Assembly (NCBI GenBank): GCA_046760505.1 | Contig: JBHIEG010000015.1 | Location: forward strand, 1-47,714 | Source: CAYFZR01 sp046760505 [NCBI: Candidatus Hydrothermarchaeota archaeon] | GTDB lineage: Archaea > CAYFZR01 | Direction: 5' to 3' | DNA length: 47,714 bases | In this document: piece after piece, positions 8,394 to 15,850 of the stretch | Layout: every line of letters begins with the position of its first letter | Position numbering within the stretch: the stretch's first letter is position 1 | Translations under genes and position numbers: made by a program | Notes under the pieces: model-generated | What the model was told of the DNA's origin: nothing | Seen by the model: only the letters and a program-made list of their open reading frames with translations | Databases searched by the model: none

Positions 8394-8690
8394 TCAACCA
8401 CGCTGAGGTTTTAGGTGTTCGGGACCTACAATAATTTTTTTCATCATTTTTCCGTCTCTAATCTCAACTAAATAGGCTCTTCCTTGGTTTCCCAATACTT
8501 TACCGGTCTTTCCATGGAATCTGGGGTGAGGCTGCCCTTTATGGATACCGGGATCGATTACCACGTGAACTCTCTCTCCAACATCGAATGACTGGATTAC
8601 CTTGCTTATTGGGGTTAATCCTTTTTTTCTCACGTGCTTTCTCAACTTCTTTCTTGTTTTACTTCTGAATCCTTTCGATCTCTCCACCAT
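8394..8690 (-). CDS. rpl21e: Large-subunit ribosomal protein L21e
   Basis: From ATG 8690 this gives 98 residues with the classic start MVERSKGFRSKTRKKL, then ISKVIQSFDVGERVHVVIDP and HPRFHGKTGKVLG, all signatures of archaeal and eukaryotic L21e. The frame remains open four codons upstream to a TTG, but the ATG gives the normal N-terminus. Its first 32 bases lie inside the end of pus10, and it ends one base before rpoF, so translation is probably coupled. Confidence 0.94.
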   Translation of the reverse strand: MVERSKGFRSKTRKKLRKHVRKKGLTPISKVIQSFDVGERVHVVIDPGIHKGQPHPRFHGKTGKVLGNQGRAYLVEIRDGKMMKKIIVGPEHLKPQRG

Positions 8691-9717
8691 GATTATCCTC
8701 AACCATTAAATCATCCTCAAACTCGACTTCTATCACATCTAGGCTAATGCATCTAGCAGGATTTTCAAACACTTCCGCTATACTTGGAGTTGTTCTGCCT
8801 GAATCTCCACTTACTAGCTCCTTTATGTATAATCCTGATTGTGTTTTTAGTGTCAATTCCAATCTGTTCTCACTAATTTTTTTCGCATCTATATATAAAA
8901 CCTTTCGTTTCCTTGTTCTATCCGACCTCCTGTGTAATACTCTTCTTGGTGTCTTCTGGTTTATTGATGTAATAATTTTTTCTAGAGGCTTCAAATTCGA
9001 TATAGGCTTTTCAAATTCTACAATTGCCCTGTATGTCTTGTTTGTCGCCGCTGACTTCATTTTCCTTATCGCCTTTCTGGATGCAAAACCAAGGAAAGAA
9101 ACTTTTATCTTATCTTTGTTTACGGCATTTATTTCTCTTTCTATTGACTTCAGGTCTATTTTCCTCCTTTTCGGTTGCTTTATTTCAAGTATGAAAGGTC
9201 TTCCTGTGCCTAACATTTTCACATCAATGTCTTCTCTCCCACATCCATGAAAGTATGACTCTCCTCCAGTATACTTTAAAACAATATTGGATATCAATCC
9301 CTCTACACTTTCATCGTATAACTTACCTTTGAAATCACATTTACTACAACCTTTCCCTTTACAGGATCGACAGTGCCATTCTGTTTGTGGCATTTCCTTG
9401 AATTTCCAGTATCTCCCATATATGAACAGAGGATTTATCTTTACGTCTATCTCGCCCTTTTCCGGACTGAATACAAAGACAACATCGGGATTTTCAAAAT
9501 CAATCTTTTTTCCTGTAAGCTTAGAAACGATTTTTCTGGCTTCTCTGTTGAACTCTGACTTAATATATTCGCATTTTTCATTCCATACAGATCCTACCAA
9601 AAAAGTATCGTACTCTAGGTCAAATTCTAGCACCCTTTTTGCTAGGCCCCCTATTTTTGAAAGTATGTCTCTGCATGCATCAGCGCTTCCTTGATTACTT
9701 GAAGAATTCAATCTCAT
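8659..9717 (-). CDS. pus10: tRNA pseudouridine synthase Pus10, short form
   Basis: The 352-residue protein is Pus10, which makes pseudouridine 54 (and 55 in some archaea) in the tRNA T-loop. The second half holds the catalytic block GCGREDIDVKMLGTGRPF (about residues 158-175); a zinc knuckle with Cys116, 119, 124 and 127 precedes it. Archaeal Pus10 usually begins with a CxxCLGR-type zinc module before the THUMP region; that module is not seen here, so this copy is about 50 residues short at the N-terminus. ATG 9717 overlaps the stop of a tiny upstream ORF. Confidence 0.9.
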   Translation of the reverse strand: MRLNSSSNQGSADACRDILSKIGGLAKRVLEFDLEYDTFLVGSVWNEKCEYIKSEFNREARKIVSKLTGKKIDFENPDVVFVFSPEKGEIDVKINPLFIYGRYWKFKEMPQTEWHCRSCKGKGCSKCDFKGKLYDESVEGLISNIVLKYTGGESYFHGCGREDIDVKMLGTGRPFILEIKQPKRRKIDLKSIEREINAVNKDKIKVSFLGFASRKAIRKMKSAATNKTYRAIVEFEKPISNLKPLEKIITSINQKTPRRVLHRRSDRTRKRKVLYIDAKKISENRLELTLKTQSGLYIKELVSGDSGRTTPSIAEVFENPARCISLDVIEVEFEDDLMVEDNHGGEIERIQK

Positions 9718-9782
9718 TCTTCTACCTTAGATTTGTTTCTCTGAAAATAATCAGGTATTTTCATGGGAATTGATTTTTTCAT
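9714..9782 (-). CDS. 22-codon ORF coupled between srp54 and pus10
   Basis: This is a very small frame that simple ORF calling misses. Its ATG (9782) overlaps the srp54 stop as ATGA, and its TGA overlaps the pus10 ATG as ATGA, so both junctions have the exact four-base overlap seen at the other joints of this operon. The peptide is basic and aromatic in the middle (KIPDYFQRNKSK). It could be a real peptide, a translational relay that passes ribosomes from srp54 to pus10, or chance. No family is recognised. Confidence 0.4.
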   Translation of the reverse strand: MKKSIPMKIPDYFQRNKSKVEE

Positions 9783-11095
9783 CTCAACTTAATTCCCATT
9801 TTTGCAAGTTGATCTAACTTGGGCATTCTGCCTTTTCTTAGGGATTTAAAAACTTTTTTAGATGCGTTATACGCTCCAAGAAGTTCTTTAACATCCTCTA
9901 CAGATGTACCGCTCCCCCTTGCTATTCTAATCATCCTTTGTTTATTTATTATCTCTGGTCTCAGTAGCTCCTCCTCTGTCATTGAATCCATTATTACCTT
10001 GTTTATCTTAAGTCTCTCCTCAGTAACCTGTAGCATATCCTTTGGAAAATCACTGAGTCCAGGTATCATTTGAATCAATTGCTTAAAAGGACCCATTTTG
10101 TTCATTGCTTCCAGTTGTGAGTACATATCCTTCAATGTGAATTTTCCCTTGAGAAAATCCTTCATTTCCTCGACTTCGATTTCTTTTGATCTCTCTAAAA
10201 GTCCTTTGATGTCTCCCATGCCTAACAATCTAGATATGAACCTATTGGGATCGAATTCTTCGAAGTCATCGATTTTCTCTCCAGTTCCAATAAACTTTAT
10301 TGGTGCCTCAGTCTGGGCCACTGCAGATAATGCACCACCTCCTTTTGCTGAACCATCTACTTTTGTGAGAATAACTCCTGTAATACCTATTGCTTCGTGG
10401 AATGATTTAGCATGCTCCCCTGCCTCCTGACCTATTGTAGCATCTATAACCAGTAACTTCTCCTCTGGCTTGAGGAGATTAGAAATTTCCTTCATCTCAT
10501 CTACAAGATCTTTTTCTAGAGAATGTCTTCCCGCTGTATCTACAATTAAAACATCTAGCTTAGAAAGTTTTTCTAATCCTCTGTTTATTATTTTTATTGG
10601 ATCCTTTTCTTCTGGATCTCCGTAAAATGGTATGTTGTTTTCACTGGATAACTGGCTCAGTTGTTCAAATGCCCCCAATCTATAGACGTCTGCACATATC
10701 AAACCAGAAGAAAGTCCCTTTCTCCTCAGAAATTTGCATAACTTTACCGTAGTGGTGGTTTTTCCCATGCCATATAATCCAACAAGCATTATTTTGGATC
10801 CTTTCTTTACATTCAACGGAACGGTTTTTCTACCAACTATGTTTACGAGTTCTTCATAGACGATCTTTATCAAGTGGTCCCTCTTGCTGTAACCAGGAGG
10901 AATTTTTTCTTTTTTCGCCCTTTTTTCTATCCTCTTTGAAAGATCAAAGACGAGTTTAACGTTGACATCTGCCTGTAGTAGTGCTCTTTGAACATCTTTT
11001 ACGGTCTCTTTGATGAATTTTTCATCTATTATACTCGCTCTTGTTATCTTTTTAATGATAGTACTTAAAGCAGAGCCTAACTTATCCAAAGTCAT
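9779..11095 (-). CDS. srp54: Signal recognition particle GTPase SRP54
   Basis: From ATG 11095 the protein has 438 residues, full length for archaeal SRP54. It carries an N-terminal helical bundle, then the G domain with P-loop GLYGMGKTTTTVKLC (about 106-120), DVYRLGAFEQL, DTAGRH and TKVDGSAKGGGAL. The methionine-rich M domain follows (for example MNKMGPFKQLIQMIPGL and the GSGT motif) and binds 7S RNA and signal peptides. An in-frame TTG three codons earlier is a less likely start. The gene follows the trm112-like ORF by one base. Confidence 0.95.
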   Translation of the reverse strand: MTLDKLGSALSTIIKKITRASIIDEKFIKETVKDVQRALLQADVNVKLVFDLSKRIEKRAKKEKIPPGYSKRDHLIKIVYEELVNIVGRKTVPLNVKKGSKIMLVGLYGMGKTTTTVKLCKFLRRKGLSSGLICADVYRLGAFEQLSQLSSENNIPFYGDPEEKDPIKIINRGLEKLSKLDVLIVDTAGRHSLEKDLVDEMKEISNLLKPEEKLLVIDATIGQEAGEHAKSFHEAIGITGVILTKVDGSAKGGGALSAVAQTEAPIKFIGTGEKIDDFEEFDPNRFISRLLGMGDIKGLLERSKEIEVEEMKDFLKGKFTLKDMYSQLEAMNKMGPFKQLIQMIPGLSDFPKDMLQVTEERLKINKVIMDSMTEEELLRPEIINKQRMIRIARGSGTSVEDVKELLGAYNASKKVFKSLRKGRMPKLDQLAKMGIKLR

Positions 11096-11096
11096 G

Positions 11097-11270
11097 TTAT
11101 TCAACTCTGTCTTCTGGAGGCAGCATGTGAGGAATTCCGTCTACGATAGGGTAGTCTATTTTGCATTTCTCGCATACCAACTTGCTCTCTTCTTCTACTA
11201 ACTTCACGTCTCCCTTGCAAACGGGACAGGCAAGTATTTCTAACAACTCTTTGCTTATAATTTCGCCCAT
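11097..11270 (-). CDS. Trm112-like zinc protein
   Basis: This 57-residue ORF, too short for standard ORF listing, starts at ATG 11270. It reads as a compact Trm112/YcaR-type domain: LLEILACPVCKG with Cys15 and Cys18, a second knuckle CEKC (Cys33, Cys36), and IDYPIVDGIPHML at the end, which is the family signature. Trm112 activates SAM methyltransferases, including the release-factor enzyme Mtq2, and a HemK/Mtq2-like gene lies at the other end of this operon. It is the first gene of the long leftward operon, ending one base before the srp54 start. Confidence 0.85.
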   Translation of the reverse strand: MGEIISKELLEILACPVCKGDVKLVEEESKLVCEKCKIDYPIVDGIPHMLPPEDRVE

Positions 11271-11390
11271 CGTGAATCACCTTAATACCTACTCTATGGG
11301 TTAAGTCATGGTTGATATGTTTATCGAAGAAATTAACATCAAAATTTTTTATATATTAGTTTTCTATATGGTAAGGGGAATTGAAATAGT
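11271..11390. promoter_or_regulatory. Divergent promoter region
   Basis: This 120-base gap separates the leftward translation operon from the rightward gene at 11391. TTTTTTATATATTAG around 11347-11361 is a good archaeal TATA element for the rightward gene. For the leftward operon no equally clean TATA is seen; ATGTTTATCG near 11317-11326 is one possibility. AAGGGG at about 11374-11379 could act as ribosome-binding site for the 11391 gene. Confidence 0.5.
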
Positions 11391-11873
11391 ATGAAAGTAA
11401 CAGAAGAAATAAGAGAGTTTATTCCGAAATTCAGTGGCTATAGAGAGAAAAGGAAAAGAAAAGAAGCAGACAAATTAATTAAAAATGAGATACTGAAGAA
11501 ATTAAAAGAAATTTCTTTGAAAATTGATAGGATGTCCTTTGAAATCAGGGTGAGAAAATTGCCCCTGCTAAAGGAAATGGAGAATCTCAAGGAAATTTTG
11601 TATGGCTTTTTAAATAAAATAAAGGAAACAAATTATAAAAAATACGGGCTTTTTGTTCCCATGAAGATTGACGAGGGCAGATTGAGGCTGATCTATATCT
11701 ATGATCTAACTATCATTAAGAATCTAAACTCTCTGCTAGAAGAGATTAATTTGCTTGAAAATGAAGTGAAATTGAAAGAATTTAAGGACTTAAACAAGAT
11801 TTTGTCCATTAAAAATTCTCTTTTGGAATTAAAAGAATTGTTTGATAGAAGAGAGTCCATTCTCATGATGTGA
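11391..11873 (+). CDS. Uncharacterised helical, charged protein
   Basis: The 160-residue protein is very rich in Lys, Glu and Leu and is predicted almost wholly helical, with coiled-coil-like heptads. The N-terminal stretch IPKFSGYREKRKRKEADKLI resembles, by my recollection only, a GY-K-EADK pattern seen in poorly described bacterial and archaeal proteins. No domain can be named. A strong TATA-like element lies about 35 bases upstream. The next gene, the FBP aldolase/phosphatase, has its own promoter 80 bases downstream. Confidence 0.55.
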   Translation: MKVTEEIREFIPKFSGYREKRKRKEADKLIKNEILKKLKEISLKIDRMSFEIRVRKLPLLKEMENLKEILYGFLNKIKETNYKKYGLFVPMKIDEGRLRLIYIYDLTIIKNLNSLLEEINLLENEVKLKEFKDLNKILSIKNSLLELKELFDRRESILMM

Positions 11874-11894
11874 GTTTGCCTGAACTATTTAACA

Positions 11895-11953
11895 CAAAGG
11901 TTATAAATACTCTCTCATTTATTATCCCAGAGATTTTTAAAGGGGGTAACAAT
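11895..11953 (+). promoter_or_regulatory. Promoter and ribosome-binding site of FBP aldolase/phosphatase
   Basis: AAGGTTATAAATACTC (about 11897-11912) combines a purine-rich BRE-like stretch with a TATA element, about 45 bases before ATG 11954. The GGGGG run at about 11942-11946 is the ribosome-binding site. It decides the start at 11954 rather than at the upstream non-ATG codons in the same frame. Confidence 0.6.
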
Positions 11954-13054
11954 ATGGTAAAAACTACAGTTAGCGTGATTAAAGCAGATATAGGTAGTTA
12001 TCCGGGACATTCTATTGCACATCCTGTGGTGATGGAAACTTGTAGGGAAAGATTGTCTCATGCACAAAAAGAAGGACTGATCAACGACTTTCGGGTAACT
12101 CACTGTGGTGACGATACGGTGCTTATAATGACTCATGAGAAAGGAGAGGACAGCGAAGATATTCATTCTCTAGCATGGGATTCTTTTGTGGCCGCTACTG
12201 AAAAGGCAAAAGAATTGAAACTATACGGTGCAGGGCAAGATCTTCTTGTTGACACATTTACAGGAAATATAAAAGGCATGGGGCCTGGAGTGGCAGAAAT
12301 TGAGTTCGAAGAGAGACCTAGCGACCCCATCATTGTTTTCGCATGCGATAAGACAGAGCCTGGCGCCTTTAACTTGCCCATATACAGAATATTCGCAGAT
12401 CCATTCTGTACAGCAGGCTTAGTAATCGATCCCTCCCTCCATGATGGATTCATATTTGAGATATATGATGTTCAAGAACATACAAGAGGTTTTTTGAAGT
12501 GTCCAGAGGAATCCTACGATCTGCTTGCTTTAATAGGAACCACGGGTAGATATGTAATAAAGAGAGTGTACAGAAAAAGTGACAATGAGATAGCTGCATC
12601 CATAAGTACAGAAAGATTAAGCCTTATAGCAGGAAGATATGTTGGGAAAGACGATCCGGTAGCAATAGTTAGAGCCCAGTCCGGATTTCCAGCAGTTGGA
12701 GAAATCTTAGAGCCATTTGCAAAGGCACATCTGGTAAAGGGATGGATGAGAGGAAGTCATCACGGTCCGCTGATGCCTGTTTCCCTAGAAGATGCCCATC
12801 CTACTAGATTCGATGGTCCACCAAGAGTGCTCGCCTTAGGCTTTCAAATAGGAAACGGAAAATTGGTCGGCCCGGTGGATATGTTCAAGGATCCTGCATT
12901 CGACGCTGCAAGAAGCCTTGCAAATTTAATAACAGATTACATGAGATATCACGGACCATTCGAGCCTCTGAGACTGCCGCCCGAAGAGATGGAGTACACA
13001 ACATTACCCGCGGTACTAGAAAAACTCTCGGACAGATTTGAAAAGGTTGAATAG
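11954..13054 (+). CDS. fbp: Fructose-1,6-bisphosphate aldolase/phosphatase
   Basis: From ATG 11954 the protein has 366 residues, the normal length of the archaeal bifunctional (type V) enzyme. It joins DHAP and glyceraldehyde-3-phosphate and removes the 1-phosphate, driving gluconeogenesis. Family landmarks in order are VSVIKADIGSYPGHS at the N-terminus, THCGDDTVLIMTH, DTFTGNIKGMGPGVAE, the RGSHHGPLMPVS loop, and DGPPRVLALGFQI with VDMFKDPAFD. A longer frame upstream lacks family similarity and is excluded. larB follows six bases later. Confidence 0.95.
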   Translation: MVKTTVSVIKADIGSYPGHSIAHPVVMETCRERLSHAQKEGLINDFRVTHCGDDTVLIMTHEKGEDSEDIHSLAWDSFVAATEKAKELKLYGAGQDLLVDTFTGNIKGMGPGVAEIEFEERPSDPIIVFACDKTEPGAFNLPIYRIFADPFCTAGLVIDPSLHDGFIFEIYDVQEHTRGFLKCPEESYDLLALIGTTGRYVIKRVYRKSDNEIAASISTERLSLIAGRYVGKDDPVAIVRAQSGFPAVGEILEPFAKAHLVKGWMRGSHHGPLMPVSLEDAHPTRFDGPPRVLALGFQIGNGKLVGPVDMFKDPAFDAARSLANLITDYMRYHGPFEPLRLPPEEMEYTTLPAVLEKLSDRFEKVE

Positions 13055-13060
13055 CGGGTT

Positions 13061-13828
13061 ATGATAAAAAAGATTTTGAAAGAACTTAAAGAAAATAAGA
13101 TATCTGTAGAAGAGGCAGAGAGAAAACTCAAACTGAATTTCTTAGATTTGATAGAAGCAAAACTAGACGTCCATAGACCATTCAGAACAGGTCTATTAGA
13201 GGCTATCTACGGAGAAGGAAAGGATTTAAAGCAAATAAAGAAATTTCTGCTAAATATGGCAGAGGAAAGGGGCATAGCATTAGCAACAAGAGTGGGTCCT
13301 GAAATAAAGAAAGAGCTCGATGGAATAAACTTCGATGTCACATACAATGAAACAGCAAGATGCGTTGTTGTCTCTAAAAAAGGATATAAAACAGAGAAAG
13401 AAGGTGGAAAAATAGCGGTAATAACCGCTGGTTCATCGGACATTCCAGTAGCAGAGGAATGCAAAGTTGTTGCAGAGTTACTTGGTTCTGAGGTAAAAGC
13501 CCACTACGATTTAGGAGTTGCAGGTATACACAGGCTGTTTCCATCATTGAAAGAAATATTGGAATGGGATGCTGACGTAATAGTTGTAGTCGCAGGGATG
13601 GAAGGTACCTTAGCCTCTGTAGTAGCGGGTTTGGTTTCTGTTCCTGTAATAGGAGTTCCAACAAGCGTAGGATATGGTGAAGGAGGGGGTGGGAAAGCCG
13701 CAATTCTATCAATGCTTCAAAGTTGCAGTCCGCTGGCGGTTGTCAATGTTGACAATGGTTTCGGCGCTGGCTGTATAGCTCATCTCATAGCAAGAAGGGT
13801 TGAAATCTTCAGAAAACGTAAGGTATAA
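13061..13828 (+). CDS. larB: LarB-type nickel-pincer cofactor synthase
   Basis: The 255-residue protein has the LarB layout: a short N-terminal helical domain, then an AIR-carboxylase (PurE)-like core with ITAGSSDIPVAEE, VVVAGMEGTLASVVAGL and GVPTSVGYGEGG. LarB carboxylates and hydrolyses nicotinic acid adenine dinucleotide to make the pyridinium biscarboxylate precursor of the nickel-pincer cofactor of lactate racemase-like enzymes. No larC, larE or larA is visible in this window. It is six bases after FBP aldolase/phosphatase and probably cotranscribed with it. Confidence 0.88.
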   Translation: MIKKILKELKENKISVEEAERKLKLNFLDLIEAKLDVHRPFRTGLLEAIYGEGKDLKQIKKFLLNMAEERGIALATRVGPEIKKELDGINFDVTYNETARCVVVSKKGYKTEKEGGKIAVITAGSSDIPVAEECKVVAELLGSEVKAHYDLGVAGIHRLFPSLKEILEWDADVIVVVAGMEGTLASVVAGLVSVPVIGVPTSVGYGEGGGGKAAILSMLQSCSPLAVVNVDNGFGAGCIAHLIARRVEIFRKRKV

Positions 13829-13870
13829 ATAATAACGGCTCGTTTAACTGCAACTCAGATAGGTGGACAA

Positions 13871-14137
13871 ATGCCAGTGAAGGTAGAGATATTCAAATCC
13901 CCAACGTGTCCTCATTGTACTCCAACCATAGAACTCGTGAAGAATGTAGTTGAAGAACTAGGGAAAGAATTGGGGAATGTGGCTGAAATAGACATAATAG
14001 ACGTAATGAAACATCCATCAAAGGCGATGAAGTATGGCATTTATGCGGTACCTACCGTCGCAATAAATGGAAAGGTACAGTTTGTTGGAAGACCTAACAG
14101 AGAAAACTTGGTAGAGGCTATAAAAAGAGAACTCTAA
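13871..14137 (+). CDS. Thioredoxin/glutaredoxin-like redox protein
   Basis: The 88-residue protein is a minimal thioredoxin fold with the active-site CPHC motif at about residues 12-15 (FKSPTCPHC), the cis-proline loop YAVPTVAING, and a C-terminal helix. This is the size and pattern of archaeal glutaredoxin-like small thioredoxins. ATG 13871 is preceded by AGGTGG as ribosome-binding site. AAGGTATAAATAATAAC (about 13819-13835), overlapping the end of larB, is a convincing promoter, so it may be transcribed with the gatCAB genes that follow. Confidence 0.82.
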   Translation: MPVKVEIFKSPTCPHCTPTIELVKNVVEELGKELGNVAEIDIIDVMKHPSKAMKYGIYAVPTVAINGKVQFVGRPNRENLVEAIKREL

Positions 14138-14155
14138 CTTTTTTTGAGGTTTGAG

Positions 14156-14449
14156 ATGTCTAAAGTAGTAATAAGTAATGAAGAGCTGAAAAAAGTAGCG
14201 GAAATTGCAAGGTTAAGTTTAAACGAAGAGGAGTTGAAGGAACTAAGAAAAGAAATAGAGTCGATCCTTATAGCATTCTCTCAAGTAGAAGAAATGGAAA
14301 TAAAGGAAGAAGAACTTCATTACGTTGTAGAACATTTTAATGTGTTTAGAGAAGACATTGAACCGATAAAATTTGAGAATCCAGAGCTTATTGTAAACTT
14401 AGCTCCAAGGAGAAAAGATCGATATTTCCAAGTACCTCGCTCCCTGTAG
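14156..14449 (+). CDS. gatC: Asp/Glu-tRNA amidotransferase subunit C
   Basis: From ATG 14156 the protein has 97 residues. GatC landmarks are LKKVAEIARLSLNEEELK at the N-terminus, a helical middle containing SQVEEMEI, and the C-terminal extended belt with RKDRYFQVPRSL, which wraps around GatA. GAGGT at about 14146-14150 is the ribosome-binding site for this ATG. A TTG four codons upstream would place the site inside the coding frame and is rejected. GatA starts on the next base after the stop. Confidence 0.9.
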   Translation: MSKVVISNEELKKVAEIARLSLNEEELKELRKEIESILIAFSQVEEMEIKEEELHYVVEHFNVFREDIEPIKFENPELIVNLAPRRKDRYFQVPRSL

Positions 14450-15850
14450 GTGCCCTTTATGCTAAATGAAGACATTGTGGAAAGAACTCAAAAGATTTTA
14501 GAAAATATAAAAAAGACTGACAAAAAAATAAATTCCTTCATCACTATAAACAGTAAAGCGTTGGAAAGAGCAGAGTTTCTTGAGAAGAAGAAAAAAGAAG
14601 GAAAAGATCTTGGGAGACTTTTTGGCTTGACGGTTGGTGTTAAGGATTGTATTGCAGTTTCAGGTCTTAGAATGACCTGTGCATCAAGGGTGCTGGAAAA
14701 CTATGTCTCTCCCTATGATGCCTGCGTCGTAGAACGAATTTTAAAAGAGGATGCAATAATCGTTGGAAAGACAAACATGGATGAATTTGCCTGCGGATCC
14801 GATGGAACCAAAAGCTTTTTCGGTCCCACAAAAAACCCCCATAACTTAAAATACGTTCCTGGAGGCTCTTCATCTGGAAGTGGTGCTTGCTTGGGAGCAG
14901 AGATGGTAGATTTGGCAATAGGAAGCGACACTGGTGGTTCGATTAGATGTCCCGCCTCCTTTTGTGGCGTTGTTGGAATAAAACCAACCTACGGTCTTGT
15001 TTCTCGCTATGGCTTGGTAGACATGGCGATGAGTCTTGAATCCCCAGGACCCATGGCAAGAAATGTTCATGATGTAGCTCTCTTGTTATCTGTTATATCA
15101 GGATTGGATCCTAGAGATGAGGCTACGAGAGATGTATCAATACCTGACTATCCTAAGTATCTCCTCGACTATGACTCGTTTGAAAAAATTAGAATAGGGA
15201 TTCCAAAAGAATTTTTTGAAAATGTAGACGAAATTGTCAAAAGAAAGGTTGAAAAAGCCATTGATAAATTGATATCTGCAGGAGCAGAGACTGTGGATAT
15301 AAGTTTGCCAAACTTAAGGTATGTAATACCCGTATACTATTTGATTGTCTTCAGCGAATTTTCATCCGCAATGGCAAAATTCGATGGTTTCAAGTATGGA
15401 TACAGAGATCCAAGAGCAAGAGAAGACTTGATAGAAAGTGTTAGTCAATCAAGGAACCTCTCAATGGGGAGAGAGGTAAAAAGGAGAGTACTCCTAGGCA
15501 CATACATAACTTTAAAAGAGTACAGGGGAAGATGGTACACAAAGGCTCTACAGGCAAGATCTGTGATAAGAAAAGAATTCTTGGAAGCATTAAACAGGGC
15601 AGAAATATTGGTTGGTCCTACGATGCCTGTCCTTCCATGGAAAATCGGGGAAATGGTTGAAGATCCTTTAACCATGTACATGGCAGATGTGCTAACCGTT
15701 TCAGCTAACCTGGCCGGAATATGCGCTGGCTCTATGCCATGCGGCTATTTCAACGATCTTCCGGTAGGAATACAGTTTCATGCCAGACCCTTGGAAGAAT
15801 ATAAGTTACTGAACGTAATGTCAATCTTGGAGAGAGAGATATGGACGTGA
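14450..15850 (+). CDS. gatA: Asp/Glu-tRNA amidotransferase subunit A (amidase)
   Basis: The 466-residue amidase liberates ammonia from glutamine for transamidation of mischarged tRNA. The catalytic triad is intact, numbered from GTG 14450: Lys65 in VGVKDCIAV, cis-Ser140 in PGGSSSGSG and the nucleophile Ser164 in GSDTGGSIRCPAS. The start can be GTG 14450, directly after the gatC stop, or ATG 14459. Its end overlaps gatB by 10 nt. The gatCAB set indicates indirect synthesis of Asn-tRNA (archaea use GatDE for Gln). Confidence 0.94.
   Translation: MPFMLNEDIVERTQKILENIKKTDKKINSFITINSKALERAEFLEKKKKEGKDLGRLFGLTVGVKDCIAVSGLRMTCASRVLENYVSPYDACVVERILKEDAIIVGKTNMDEFACGSDGTKSFFGPTKNPHNLKYVPGGSSSGSGACLGAEMVDLAIGSDTGGSIRCPASFCGVVGIKPTYGLVSRYGLVDMAMSLESPGPMARNVHDVALLLSVISGLDPRDEATRDVSIPDYPKYLLDYDSFEKIRIGIPKEFFENVDEIVKRKVEKAIDKLISAGAETVDISLPNLRYVIPVYYLIVFSEFSSAMAKFDGFKYGYRDPRAREDLIESVSQSRNLSMGREVKRRVLLGTYITLKEYRGRWYTKALQARSVIRKEFLEALNRAEILVGPTMPVLPWKIGEMVEDPLTMYMADVLTVSANLAGICAGSMPCGYFNDLPVGIQFHARPLEEYKLLNVMSILEREIWT

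Noticed and set aside
8747-9250. 167-codon rightward frame inside pus10
   Set aside because: Antisense to the catalytic part of Pus10; hydrophobic composition is the mirror of charged codons, with no family features.
11096-11104. TTG start of srp54 at 11104
   Set aside because: ATG at 11095 gives a normal SRP54 N-terminus and sits one base after the stop of the upstream zinc protein.
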